From NCBI RefSeq assembly GCF_001545035.1, contig NZ_FCOJ02000025.1, forward strand, positions 1 through 64,000: 64,000 nt of DNA. The letters run 5' to 3'. Below, piece by piece: positions 1 through 9,371 of this stretch. The notes beneath the pieces were generated by a model. It saw only the letters and a program-made list of their open reading frames with translations. It did no database searches and had not been told where the DNA came from. Numbering within the stretch: position 1 is the stretch's first letter; each line of letters opens with the position of its first letter. Position numbers and translations under genes: made by a program. This DNA comes from Caballeronia glebae (GTDB lineage: Bacteria > Pseudomonadota > Gammaproteobacteria > Burkholderiales > Burkholderiaceae).

Positions 1-32
1 GCGGCGGCGGGCCGAATTATCCGAATATGTGA
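1..32 (+). CDS. C-terminal tail of a gene cut by the left window edge
   Basis: Reading from base 3, an open frame gives GGGPNYPNM followed by a TGA stop at 30-32. A clear plus-strand terminator starts about 20 bases later, which fits a gene ending here. Only nine residues are visible, so neither family nor function can be named. The Gly-rich tail is the only descriptive feature. Confidence is limited because the frame is inferred from the stop codon and the terminator alone. Confidence 0.4.
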   Translation, partial: GGGPNYPNM

Positions 33-54
33 TTTGTTCGACGCCGAAACGGAA

Positions 55-88
55 ACGGGCGCCGGGTTTCAAACCGGCGCCCGTTTTT
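55..88 (+). terminator. Rho-independent terminator, plus direction
   Basis: An 11-bp perfect GC-rich stem (55-65 with 74-84) encloses an 8-base loop and runs into five T. It ends the gene entering from the left edge. aroC approaches from the other side on the minus strand, but there the hairpin is followed only by TTTCC, so termination of aroC here would be weaker. Confidence 0.8.
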
Positions 89-100
89 CTATGACTCGAT

Positions 101-1207
101 CTATTTCAACGGCGCCTGAGCCGCGATCTTCGGCGTTCCGACGACCACATCGCCGCACTGCGCACGATGCCGCAGCGCGTGATCCATCAGCACCAGCGCG
201 AGCAGCGCTTCGGCGATCGGCGTCGCGCGGATGCCGACGCATGGATCGTGACGGCCAAAGGTTTCGACCATCGCACTCGCGCCTTCCTTGTCGATCGACT
301 GGCGCGGCGTGCGAATGCTCGACGTCGGCTTGATCGCGATCGACACCGTGATGTCCTGCCCGCTCGAAATGCCGCCGAGGATGCCGCCCGCATTATTGGC
401 CGCGAACCCTTCGGGCGTCATTTCGTCGCCATGCTGCGAACCGCGTTGCGCGACGCTCGCGAAGCCCGCGCCGATCTCGACGGCCTTCACCGCGTTCAGG
501 CCCATCATCGCGTGGGCGATGTCCGCGTCCAGCCGATCGTAAAGCGGCTCGCCAAGACCGACCGGCACGCCCGACGCAACGACTTCGATGCGCGCGCCGA
601 CCGAATCGCCGTCGCGCCGCAGGTTATCCATATATTCTTCGAGCCGCGGCACGATTTCTTCATTCGGCGAAAAGAACGGATTCTCGGGCACGTGCCGCCA
701 GTCGACGAACGGAATTTCGATTTCACCGAGCGCGCTCATGCGGCCGCGCGTTTCGAGACCGAACTTCTCGCGCAACCACTTCTTCGCGACCGCGCCGGCG
801 GCGACGGTCGGCGCGGTGAGACGCGCCGACGACCGGCCGCCGCCGCGATAATCGCGCACGCCGTACTTCTGCCAGTAGGTGTAGTCCGCGTGACCGGGAC
901 GGAACGTCTGCGCGATGTTGCCGTAGTCCTTGCTGCGCTGATCGTTGTTGCGGATCAGCAGCGCGATGGGCGTGCCCGTGGTCACGCCTTCGAACAGGCC
1001 AGAGAGAATCTCCACCTGATCCGCTTCCTGCCGCTGCGTGACGTGACGCGACGTGCCTGGCCGGCGTCGATCGAGTTCGATCTGGATATCGGCTTCGCTG
1101 AGCGCCATGCCCGGCGGGCAGCCGTCGATCACGCAGCCGATCGCCGGACCGTGCGACTCGCCGAAATTCGTGACGGTGAAGAGCGTGCCAAGGGTATTGC
1201 CGGACAT
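101..1207 (-). CDS. aroC: Chorismate synthase
   Basis: 368 residues, full length for the family. The enzyme converts 5-enolpyruvylshikimate-3-phosphate to chorismate, the last common step of aromatic amino acid synthesis, and needs reduced FMN. The N-terminus carries the family signature [13 protein letters not shown], followed by the RRRPG segment near residue 50 and a GGGRSSAR segment near 125; the FMN-site run GISSGQDI lies near 283. The start ATG at 1207 opens directly onto the conserved N-terminus. It lies 57 bases downstream of the MFS-acyltransferase gene on the same strand, so the two may be cotranscribed. Confidence 0.97.
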   Translation of the reverse strand: MSGNTLGTLFTVTNFGESHGPAIGCVIDGCPPGMALSEADIQIELDRRRPGTSRHVTQRQEADQVEILSGLFEGVTTGTPIALLIRNNDQRSKDYGNIAQTFRPGHADYTYWQKYGVRDYRGGGRSSARLTAPTVAAGAVAKKWLREKFGLETRGRMSALGEIEIPFVDWRHVPENPFFSPNEEIVPRLEEYMDNLRRDGDSVGARIEVVASGVPVGLGEPLYDRLDADIAHAMMGLNAVKAVEIGAGFASVAQRGSQHGDEMTPEGFAANNAGGILGGISSGQDITVSIAIKPTSSIRTPRQSIDKEGASAMVETFGRHDPCVGIRATPIAEALLALVLMDHALRHRAQCGDVVVGTPKIAAQAPLK

Positions 1208-1264
1208 GAGCGTCGACCTGAAAAAAAGTGTCGGGGAAAGTCGCTATTATGCCAGCGGCGTCGC

Positions 1265-3205
1265 TTAGCGCCGCGCGCCCCGCAGCGCGCTCACCACGTC
1301 GTACAGATGCTGCGGCGTCGCGTCTTGCGGCGCGATCGGCTCGCCGACCGCGAGCGTCAGCCGCGTCATCGCTCCGCGATGAATCGGGCGCGGCCATTGC
1401 GCGTCCTCGTGGCGCGAGAACACGCTGCCCCACAGCCCGCGCAGCGCCATTGGCACGACGGGCGCCGGATGCCGTCGCAGAATCTCGGCAATGCCCTGCC
1501 GGAACGGATTGATCTCGCCCGTGCGCGTCAGCTTGCCTTCGGGAAAGATGCACACGAGATCGCCCTCTTCCAGCGCCCGCTCGCATGCGGCGTAAGCGCG
1601 TTCGAGCATGTCCGGGTCTTCGTGCGCGGGCACGATCGGGATCGCCTTCACATGCCGAAACATCCAGCCGACGAACGGCGTGCGAAAAATGCGGTGATCC
1701 ATCACGAAGTGGATCGGCCGCGGACTTTCGGCCATGATGACCACGGCATCGACGAAACTCACGTGATTGCACACGAGCACGGCCGCGCCGTGCGACGGAA
1801 TGCGCTCGGCATCGACTAGACGAATGCGATAGAACGTGTGGACCAGCGTCCACGCGATGAAGCGCAGCAAGAACTCCGGCACGAGCGAATAGATATAGAC
1901 GGCGACGACGACATTGAGCAGCGCGGTCGTCAGAAATAGCCCCGGAATGCCGACGCCGAACGACGTGAGCGCGAGCGCCATCAGCGCCGAGACGATCATG
2001 AAAAACGAATTGAGGATATTGTTCGCCGCGATGATGCGCGCGCGATGTGTAGGCTGACTGCGCGCCTGAATGAGCGCGTAGAGCGGCACGCTGTAGAAAC
2101 CGCCGAACATCGCGAGCAGGAACAGGTCCGCGAGAATGCGCCAGTGCGGCAGCGCAAGCAGGAATTCGCCGACGTTGAGCAAGTGCCCCGCGGGCGCGAT
2201 GCGATGACTCGCGAAGAACAGATCGATCGCGAACACGCTGATGCCGATCGAGCCGAGCGGCACGAGTCCGATCTCGACGCGCCGCTTCGAGAGCCGTTCG
2301 CACAACAGCGATCCCGTGCCGATGCCGATGGAAAACGTCGCGAGAAGAATGGTCACGACGTCCGGGTCGGCGGAGAGCACGTCCTTCGCGAAATTGAAGA
2401 ACGACGTGAGAAAGGTCGCGCCGACGAACCACAGCCACGAAATGCCGAGCAGGCTCAGAAACACAGTGCGATCGGATTTGGCGAGCTTCAGATTGCGCCA
2501 CGTCTCCGAGAACGGATTCCAGTTGATGCGCAGATCGGGCTGCGACGCGTCCGACTTCGGCACGAAAACGGATGCAATGCGTCCGATGATCGCGAACGCG
2601 ATGCATGCGAATGCGAGCAGCATCGCGCCATGTTCCGACGCGCCCGCCGCCGCCCCGCCGATGATCGTGCCGATCAGGATCGCGACGAACGTGCCCATCT
2701 CGACGAGCCCGTTGCCGCCTACAAGTTCATGCGAATCGAGATGCTGCGGCAAATAGGCGTATTTCACGGGACCGAACACCGTCGAATGCACGCCCATCAG
2801 GAAGGTGCACGCATAGAGCAGCGGCGCGCTATGGAGCACGAAGCCCGCGCCGCCGATCAGCATCACGACGATCTCGAAGCTCTTCACGAGGCGCGCCAGC
2901 ACGGCCTTGTCGTACTTGTCGGCGATCTGGCCGGATGTCGCGGAAAACAGCACGAACGGCACGATGAAGATCGCGGAAATGAGAAAGGCGGCGGTCTTCG
3001 GATCGACGCCGGAAAAGCGCGCGGCCTGAAACGTGACAAGCGACGTGAAGCCGACCTTGAAGATGTTGTCGTTCATCGCGCCGAGAAACTGCGTCCAGAA
3101 GAACGGCGCGAAGCGGCGCTCGCGCAACAGGCGGAACTGGCCGTCGCCCTCGGCATGGGCGCGTCGGGAAGCGCGCGACGAGGCGCGCAGCGGGTTGTCA
3201 CTCAT
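1265..3205 (-). CDS. MFS transporter fused to a PlsC-type acyltransferase (LplT-Aas-like)
   Basis: 646 residues in two parts. Residues ~30-440 form a 12-segment major-facilitator domain resembling the lysophospholipid flippase LplT. Residues ~455-646 form a glycerolipid acyltransferase domain with the catalytic HX4D motif (NHVSFVD at 480-486) and the FPEG substrate motif (554-557). Known LplT/Aas pairs bring lysophospholipids across the inner membrane and re-acylate them; a single-chain version is inferred to couple the two steps. No acyl-ACP synthetase domain is visible, unlike enterobacterial Aas, so the acyl donor is unknown. Located in the inner membrane, just upstream of aroC on the same strand. 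Confidence 0.88.
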   Translation of the reverse strand: MSDNPLRASSRASRRAHAEGDGQFRLLRERRFAPFFWTQFLGAMNDNIFKVGFTSLVTFQAARFSGVDPKTAAFLISAIFIVPFVLFSATSGQIADKYDKAVLARLVKSFEIVVMLIGGAGFVLHSAPLLYACTFLMGVHSTVFGPVKYAYLPQHLDSHELVGGNGLVEMGTFVAILIGTIIGGAAAGASEHGAMLLAFACIAFAIIGRIASVFVPKSDASQPDLRINWNPFSETWRNLKLAKSDRTVFLSLLGISWLWFVGATFLTSFFNFAKDVLSADPDVVTILLATFSIGIGTGSLLCERLSKRRVEIGLVPLGSIGISVFAIDLFFASHRIAPAGHLLNVGEFLLALPHWRILADLFLLAMFGGFYSVPLYALIQARSQPTHRARIIAANNILNSFFMIVSALMALALTSFGVGIPGLFLTTALLNVVVAVYIYSLVPEFLLRFIAWTLVHTFYRIRLVDAERIPSHGAAVLVCNHVSFVDAVVIMAESPRPIHFVMDHRIFRTPFVGWMFRHVKAIPIVPAHEDPDMLERAYAACERALEEGDLVCIFPEGKLTRTGEINPFRQGIAEILRRHPAPVVPMALRGLWGSVFSRHEDAQWPRPIHRGAMTRLTLAVGEPIAPQDATPQHLYDVVSALRGARR

Positions 3206-3313
3206 GGGTCTTGCGAAAGAATGAAGTTCGGCGTCGATCGCGCACGTATTGCGACCGAATCCGAATGAAACGAAAAACCGGTCCGAGGGCGAACCTCACC
3301 CTTAGGCCGGACG

Positions 3314-3338
3314 AAAAAAAACGCGCCCTGAGGGCGCG
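3314..3338 (-). terminator. Rho-independent terminator, minus direction
   Basis: A 7-bp stem (CGCGCCC at 3322-3328 with 3332-3338) has a three-base loop. Read on the minus strand it is followed by eight T (the A-run at 3314-3321). It lies just past the stop of the CBS-domain gene and separates it from the MFS-acyltransferase gene. Confidence 0.85.
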
Positions 3339-3410
3339 CTTCGGCTGTTGATTGCGGCGCGGAATCGGCTCGACCGCGATGTCCGCGGCCTCGCGGCGCG
3401 ACGTCGATGC

Positions 3411-3863
3411 TCAACGCGCCTCTTCCTGTTGCTCGGGCCAATCGCGGATATACGCCTTCAACATGCGATTCTCGAAGCCTTGCTCTTCCACGACTGCCTT
3501 GGCCACGTCGTAAAACGAGATTACGCCCATCAACTGACGCTTTTCCATGACCGGCAGATAGCGCACGTGATGTTCAAGCATCATGCGGCGCACTTCGTTC
3601 ACGTCCGTTTCCGGCGTGCAGGTGAGCGGATGATCGTCCATGACCTTGCGGATGGTCGCGGCGCCGACCGAGCCGCCGTTATTGTGCAAAGTCAGGATGA
3701 TCTCGCGGAAGGTCAGCATGCCGACCAGGTCGCCGTACTCCATGACGACGAGCGAGCCGATATCGTGCGCGGCCATCGTGTCGATCGCGTCGGAGAGCGC
3801 CGTATCGGGTGTCACGGTGAACAGCGTGTTGCCCTTCACCTTCAGAATGTCGCTCACTCGCAT
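3411..3863 (-). CDS. Tandem CBS-domain protein
   Basis: 150 residues consisting almost entirely of two CBS repeats (about residues 5-62 and 72-130). Both end in the typical G-(M/V)-(L/I)-(T/S)-F hydrophobic strand (VGMLTF, MGVISF). Stand-alone CBS pairs bind adenosyl nucleotides or NAD-type ligands and act as energy sensors; the partner here is unknown. The start ATG at 3863 is preceded by GAGGAGA at good spacing. It is followed by its own terminator, so probably monocistronic. Divergent from metY. Confidence 0.9.
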   Translation of the reverse strand: MRVSDILKVKGNTLFTVTPDTALSDAIDTMAAHDIGSLVVMEYGDLVGMLTFREIILTLHNNGGSVGAATIRKVMDDHPLTCTPETDVNEVRRMMLEHHVRYLPVMEKRQLMGVISFYDVAKAVVEEQGFENRMLKAYIRDWPEQQEEAR

Positions 3864-4112
3864 GACTGTCTCCTCGCGAAATGCCTGTTCAGATGCTCAA
3901 ACGATGATGAAACAATAGGTCGATGCTATCGGAAAGACCCGCAAAAGGAAAGCGGACACGGCCCCCGATTCGCCCGCATTGGCCGAACGGACAAGGCTTT
4001 GCGCGATCGACGGCCGCGCGTTCGCCCTAGGTTTGGGCGCGCGCATCCGATGTTAGGATGATTGACCCTCATTTCCGCCGCACGCCGGCGCCGCCTCGCG
4101 CGCCGGCCGCCC

Positions 4113-5453
4113 ATGATGCCAGCCAACCGTTTCGACACGCTCGCGCTGCACGCGGGCGCCGCGCCCGACCCCGCCACCGGCGCCCGCGCGACGCCGATTT
4201 ATCAGACCACCTCGTTCACCTTCCGCGACAGCGATCACGCCGCCGCGCTCTTCAACATGGAGCGCTCGGGGCACGTGTATTCGCGCATCTCGAACCCGAC
4301 CGTCGCGGTGTTCGAGGAGCGCGTCGCCGCGCTCGAAGGCGGCGTCGGCGCGATCGGCACGGCGAGCGGCCAGGCCGCGCTGCATCTGGCGATCGCCACA
4401 TTGATGGGCGCGGGCTCGCATATCGTCGCATCCAGCGCGCTTTACGGCGGCTCGCACAATCTGCTGCACTACACCTTGCGGCGCTTCGGCATCGAGACGA
4501 CGTTCGTGCCGCCGCACGATCTCGACGCATGGCGCGCGGCCGCACGGCCGAATACGCGGCTTTTCTTCGGCGAAACGCTCGGCAATCCGGGACTCGACGT
4601 GCTCGATATCGCCGGCGTCGCGGAAATCGCGCACGAGCACGCCGTGCCGCTACTCGTCGATTCCACGTTCACGACGCCCTACCTGCTGCGCCCGTTCGAG
4701 CATGGCGCGGATCTCGTCTACCATTCCGCGACCAAGTTTCTCGGCGGACATGGAACGACGATCGGCGGCGTGCTCGTCGACGGCGGCACGTTCGATTTCA
4801 CCGCGAGCGGACGCTTCCCGGAGTTCACCGAGCCCTACGACGGTTTTCACGGCATGGTGTTCGCGGAAGAAAGCACCGTCGCGCCGTTCCTGTTGCGCGC
4901 CCGGCGCGAAGGCTTGCGCGATTTCGGCGCGTGTCTGCATCCGCAGGCGGCGTGGCAACTGCTGCAAGGCATCGAAACGTTGCCGTTGCGCATGGACCGG
5001 CATGTCGCGAACACGCGCAAGGTCATCGAGTTCCTGCTGAGTTCGCCGGCGGTCGAAGGCGTGGCCTATCCCGAGTTGCCGACGCATCGCGATCACGCGC
5101 TCGCCGAACGTCTGCTGCCGCGCGGCGCGGGCGCAGTGTTCAGCTTCGACTTGAAGGGCGGCGTGCCGGCAGCGCGCAAGTTCATCGAAACGCTCACGCT
5201 GTTCTCGCATCTCGCGAATGTGGGCGACGCGCGCTCGCTCGTGATCCATCCCGCATCGACGACGCACTTCCGCATGGATGCCGCCGCGCTCGCAGCCGCG
5301 GGCATCGGGCCGGGGTGCATCCGTCTGTCGATCGGACTGGAAGATCCGGACGATCTCATCGACGATCTCAAGCGCGGATTGAAAGCCGCGCAGAAAGCGG
5401 CCGAAACCGCTCAGCAGGCGGATGCCGCCGCGCCGCTCGGGAGCCGCGCATGA
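4113..5453 (+). CDS. metY: O-acetylhomoserine sulfhydrylase (MetY type)
   Basis: 446 residues of the Cys/Met-metabolism PLP enzyme family. It uses O-acetyl- (or succinyl-) homoserine and sulfide to make homocysteine in methionine synthesis. The N-terminal FDTLALHAG, the SSALYGGSHNLL segment near 107-118 and the long C-terminal part favour MetY over MetZ/MetB. The PLP lysine is K208 in SATKFLGGHG. ATG codons at 4113 and 4116 both fit; an upstream ATG at 4062 would add an Arg-rich, non-conserved extension. The stop overlaps the next gene in ATGA, so the two are translationally coupled. No SAM riboswitch was recognised upstream. Confidence 0.9.
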   Translation: MMPANRFDTLALHAGAAPDPATGARATPIYQTTSFTFRDSDHAAALFNMERSGHVYSRISNPTVAVFEERVAALEGGVGAIGTASGQAALHLAIATLMGAGSHIVASSALYGGSHNLLHYTLRRFGIETTFVPPHDLDAWRAAARPNTRLFFGETLGNPGLDVLDIAGVAEIAHEHAVPLLVDSTFTTPYLLRPFEHGADLVYHSATKFLGGHGTTIGGVLVDGGTFDFTASGRFPEFTEPYDGFHGMVFAEESTVAPFLLRARREGLRDFGACLHPQAAWQLLQGIETLPLRMDRHVANTRKVIEFLLSSPAVEGVAYPELPTHRDHALAERLLPRGAGAVFSFDLKGGVPAARKFIETLTLFSHLANVGDARSLVIHPASTTHFRMDAAALAAAGIGPGCIRLSIGLEDPDDLIDDLKRGLKAAQKAAETAQQADAAAPLGSRA

Positions 5454-6292
5454 TCCTCGACGCCCACGGCCGCGCGGCCTATGCCTACGCCGGCGGCAAA
5501 CCTTTCGACGCGACCCGGCCCGCCGTCGTGTTCATTCACGGCGCGGAGCACGATCACAGCGTGTGGGCCTTGCAGACCCGTTATTTCGCGCATCACGGCT
5601 TCGGCGTGCTGGCGCTCGATCTTCCGAGTCACGGAAAAAGCGCCGGGCCCGCGCTTTCGACCATCGGCGAACTCGCCGACTGGGCGATCGCCGTGCTCGA
5701 CGCGGCGGGCGTGCAAAAAGCGATCTTCGTCGGCCACAGCATGGGCTCGCTGATCGCGCTCGACGCCGCGGGCCGCTATCCCGAGCGCGCGACGGGACTC
5801 GCGCTGCTCGCGACCGCCGCGCCGATGGCCGTCTCCGACACGCTGCTCGACGCCGCACGCGAGCACGAGCCGGAGGCCATCGCGATGGTCAATCAATGGT
5901 CGCATTCGACGATCGCCGCGAAGCCGTCCAGTCCCGCGCCGGGTTTCTGGCTGCAGGGGATGAATCAGCGGCTCATGGAGCGCGTGAGCCTGCGCGGCGA
6001 AGCGCTGCTTTTTTACACCGATTTCAGCGCCTGCAACACCTACGCCGATGCGCTCGACCGGGCCGCAGCCGTGCGTTGCCCCGTTTGCATCGTGAGCGGC
6101 AAGCGCGACGCGATGACGCCGCCGCGCGCCGCCCGTGCGCTCGTCGATGGATTGAGGAAAGCAGGCGCGTCGGTGCAGACGGTGGAACTCGACGCGGGTC
6201 ACGCGCTCATGTCCGAGCAGCCCGACGCGACGCTGGATACGCTATTCGCGTTCGCGCTTGCCTGCGCCAACGCGAAAACCGGGTCCGGCTGA
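5450..6292 (+). CDS. Alpha/beta hydrolase
   Basis: 280 residues with the alpha/beta-hydrolase fold. The HG oxyanion segment is near residues 30-31, the nucleophile elbow is GHSMG with Ser97, the acid is Asp220 in SGKRD, and the catalytic His251 lies in DAGHAL. The start overlaps the metY stop by four bases, so it is cotranscribed. The substrate is unknown. Pairing with a homoserine sulfhydrylase might suggest an ester-hydrolysing or acyl-homoserine side activity, but that is speculation. There is no signal peptide, so cytoplasmic. Confidence 0.87.
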   Translation: MILDAHGRAAYAYAGGKPFDATRPAVVFIHGAEHDHSVWALQTRYFAHHGFGVLALDLPSHGKSAGPALSTIGELADWAIAVLDAAGVQKAIFVGHSMGSLIALDAAGRYPERATGLALLATAAPMAVSDTLLDAAREHEPEAIAMVNQWSHSTIAAKPSSPAPGFWLQGMNQRLMERVSLRGEALLFYTDFSACNTYADALDRAAAVRCPVCIVSGKRDAMTPPRAARALVDGLRKAGASVQTVELDAGHALMSEQPDATLDTLFAFALACANAKTGSG

Positions 6293-6439
6293 AACTCCGC
6301 GTGCGGCGGACCGCGAAGCGCCGCCAGAGCCGCTTGCACGGCGCGACTCGCAGTCGCAGAATGGTTTTTGCTGGTCAATCATCCGACGTGCGCCACAAAC
6401 AGGCGCACGGCACCAGCGCGCATCATCAGGGAGGCCGTC

Positions 6440-6760
6440 ATGGCGCACACCGCACACGGTGAACATTTCGCGAATTTCGCCGAGTTCTATCCCTATTACC
6501 TCGAAGAGCATCGCAACGCGGTGTCGCGCAGGCTGCATTTCGTCGGATCGCTGGGCGTGATCGGCTGCCTCGCGATGGCGATCGCAACCGGCGACTGGCT
6601 CTGGCTGCCCGCGGCCGTCGTTTGCGGCTACGGCCTCGCGTGGATCGGCCATTTCTTCTTCGAGAAGAATCGCCCCGCGACGTTTCGCCACCCGGTCTAC
6701 AGCCTGATGGGCGACTGGGTGATGTTCAAGGACATCTGTGTGGGCAAGATTTCGCTTTGA
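6440..6760 (+). CDS. DUF962 / Mpo1-like small membrane protein
   Basis: 106 residues starting at an ATG with a good ribosome-binding site (AGGGAGG). Two hydrophobic segments near residues 38-54 and 58-74 are flanked by conserved His and Arg residues (EEHRN, RRLHFVGS, GHFFFEKNRPATFRHP). This pattern matches the DUF962/Mpo1-like family, whose yeast member Mpo1 is an iron-dependent dioxygenase acting on 2-hydroxy fatty acids. Activity here is inferred only from the family. Convergent with yihY, only 18 bases from its stop. Confidence 0.8.
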   Translation: MAHTAHGEHFANFAEFYPYYLEEHRNAVSRRLHFVGSLGVIGCLAMAIATGDWLWLPAAVVCGYGLAWIGHFFFEKNRPATFRHPVYSLMGDWVMFKDICVGKISL

Positions 6761-6778
6761 CCCGCGCTAAATCGAAGC

Positions 6779-8092
6779 TCAGGCCGGCTGCTCCGGCATC
6801 GACGAGCGCGGAAGCTCGCGCAGGCGCGTGCTCGTGAGCGCCGATGCCCGCGCCGCGATCAACGAGCCGAGCGAGATCTCCAGCTTCTCGTTATCCAGCG
6901 CGTTCATGAGCGCGCCGCAATCGACCTGCGCCGCATCCAGCTTCAACTGATATTCCAGTTCGGCGCGATCGATCACGAATTGCTCGAAGAGCATCGTCAC
7001 CGTGATCTGATTCGGATTGGCGATCAGCACATAGCGCGGCATGCGCGAATCTTCCAGCCGGCCGATCCAGCCGAGCGCGTCGAGCCGAGCGATCAGCCTC
7101 GTCGAGGTATCCAGGTCGCAGCGCGCCATGCTCGAAAGCTGCAAGGACGTGTAGCCAGGTTTGCCCTCGTCGCGGGCCTCGACGAGTCGCGCGAGGATTT
7201 CGAGCGCATCGAGCAGATCGCTGCCCGGAAAGTCGCGCCGATGATACTGACCCGTGCGAATCGCCGGCAGCGCGGACGTGACCATCGCACCGATGAGCGC
7301 CAACATCCAGCACAGATAGACCCACAACAGAAACACCGGCAACGCGGCGAACGCGCCGTAGACGGCCGTATAGGTCGGAATGCGCCGCACGTAATAACCG
7401 AAGCCGCGCTTGCCGAGCTCGAACGCGACCGCCGCGATCAGCCCGCCGACGATCGCATCGCGCCATTCCACCTTGCAGTTCGGCATATAGACGTAGATGA
7501 ACGTGAAGGCGAGCGCGGTGAGCGGCAGCGAGACGCCCGTCAGCGCCCATTCGACGATCGGCGGCATCAGGTTGTGCGAGCCCGCGAACGCGACCGAGTG
7601 CGCGAACACGTACGAGGAGATGGACAGGCTGCAGCCGAAGAGAATCGGTCCGAGCGTGATGATCGACCAGTAGACGAGCACGCGCTGCGCCAACGGGCGC
7701 GCCTTCTTCACGCGCCAGATCACGTTGAACGCCGACTCGACCGTCATCATCGTCATGACGGAGGTCACGAACAGAATGATCATGCCGACGGTAGTGAGCC
7801 CCTTCGCCTTCGACGCAAACTGGTTCAGATACTTGAAGATCTGGTCGTTGATCTGCGGCGGCATGAGGTGCGCCGCGAGGAAATCCTGCAAGGACGCCTG
7901 GAACGAGCCGAAGATCGGGAACGCGGTGAAGAGCGCGAAGGCAACCGTTGCGAGTGGCACGATGGACAGCACGCTCGTGAACGTGAGGCTGCCCGCCACT
8001 TGCGCAACGCGGTCTTCGCCGATGCGCCGCGCGACGAAGCTGGCGAGACGCTTGACCGCCGCGAGGTCGATAAAAACGTGCTGCAAATGCAT
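6779..8092 (-). CDS. YihY family inner-membrane protein
   Basis: About 437 residues. The N-terminal two thirds contain roughly six membrane segments of the YihY/virulence-factor-BrkB family (formerly mis-called ribonuclease BN), including the PLATVAFALF and VWR-K segments. The C-terminal ~130 residues form a soluble winged-helix-like tail common in betaproteobacterial members. Start choice: ATG 8092 sits only two bases from GGAGA, whereas an in-frame TTG at 8086 has ideal spacing, so the true start may be the TTG. The function is unproven; a transporter-like role is guessed in the literature. Divergent from wrbA. Confidence 0.87.
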   Translation of the reverse strand: MHLQHVFIDLAAVKRLASFVARRIGEDRVAQVAGSLTFTSVLSIVPLATVAFALFTAFPIFGSFQASLQDFLAAHLMPPQINDQIFKYLNQFASKAKGLTTVGMIILFVTSVMTMMTVESAFNVIWRVKKARPLAQRVLVYWSIITLGPILFGCSLSISSYVFAHSVAFAGSHNLMPPIVEWALTGVSLPLTALAFTFIYVYMPNCKVEWRDAIVGGLIAAVAFELGKRGFGYYVRRIPTYTAVYGAFAALPVFLLWVYLCWMLALIGAMVTSALPAIRTGQYHRRDFPGSDLLDALEILARLVEARDEGKPGYTSLQLSSMARCDLDTSTRLIARLDALGWIGRLEDSRMPRYVLIANPNQITVTMLFEQFVIDRAELEYQLKLDAAQVDCGALMNALDNEKLEISLGSLIAARASALTSTRLRELPRSSMPEQPA

Positions 8093-8154
8093 TCTCCGGT
8101 CGTCGCGGCCCGCGCGCGCAAAGCCGCGTCTAGCCACGAAAATCACCCAATACC

Positions 8155-8160
8155 TATAAT
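8155..8160 (+). promoter_or_regulatory. -10 box of the wrbA promoter
   Basis: A perfect TATAAT hexamer lies 22 bases before the wrbA ATG in the 90-base divergent gap with yihY. No good -35 match is visible at 16-18 bases spacing, so the promoter may be activator-dependent or use another sigma factor. Confidence 0.5.
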
Positions 8161-8173
8161 AGCCGTTCACTAA

Positions 8174-9210
<1,037 letters not shown>

Positions 9211-9371
9211 TACGTTCGCTTTTTCGGCCAGCGCGCCGGCAGGACGTGATGCTTTGTAGCACGAAACCCCGTCCCACGCGCAGGGCCTATGCCATTCGGC
9301 CGAGGTTCGCGCGCCGCATCCCTGCGCGATACTGTGTACTACGCTCTACCCGGAATCCTGTTCATCTGCCC

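Noticed and set aside
723..2606. Very long open frames antisense or out of frame to aroC, the MFS-acyltransferase, efflux, AST and fumarase genes
   Set aside because: High GC removes stop codons from shadow frames. Their translations are Arg/Ala/His-rich with no motifs, whereas the opposite frame gives complete known proteins.
3864..4112. SAM- or SAH-type riboswitch before metY
   Set aside because: Looked for because of methionine synthesis; no recognisable conserved core or expression-platform hairpin was found.
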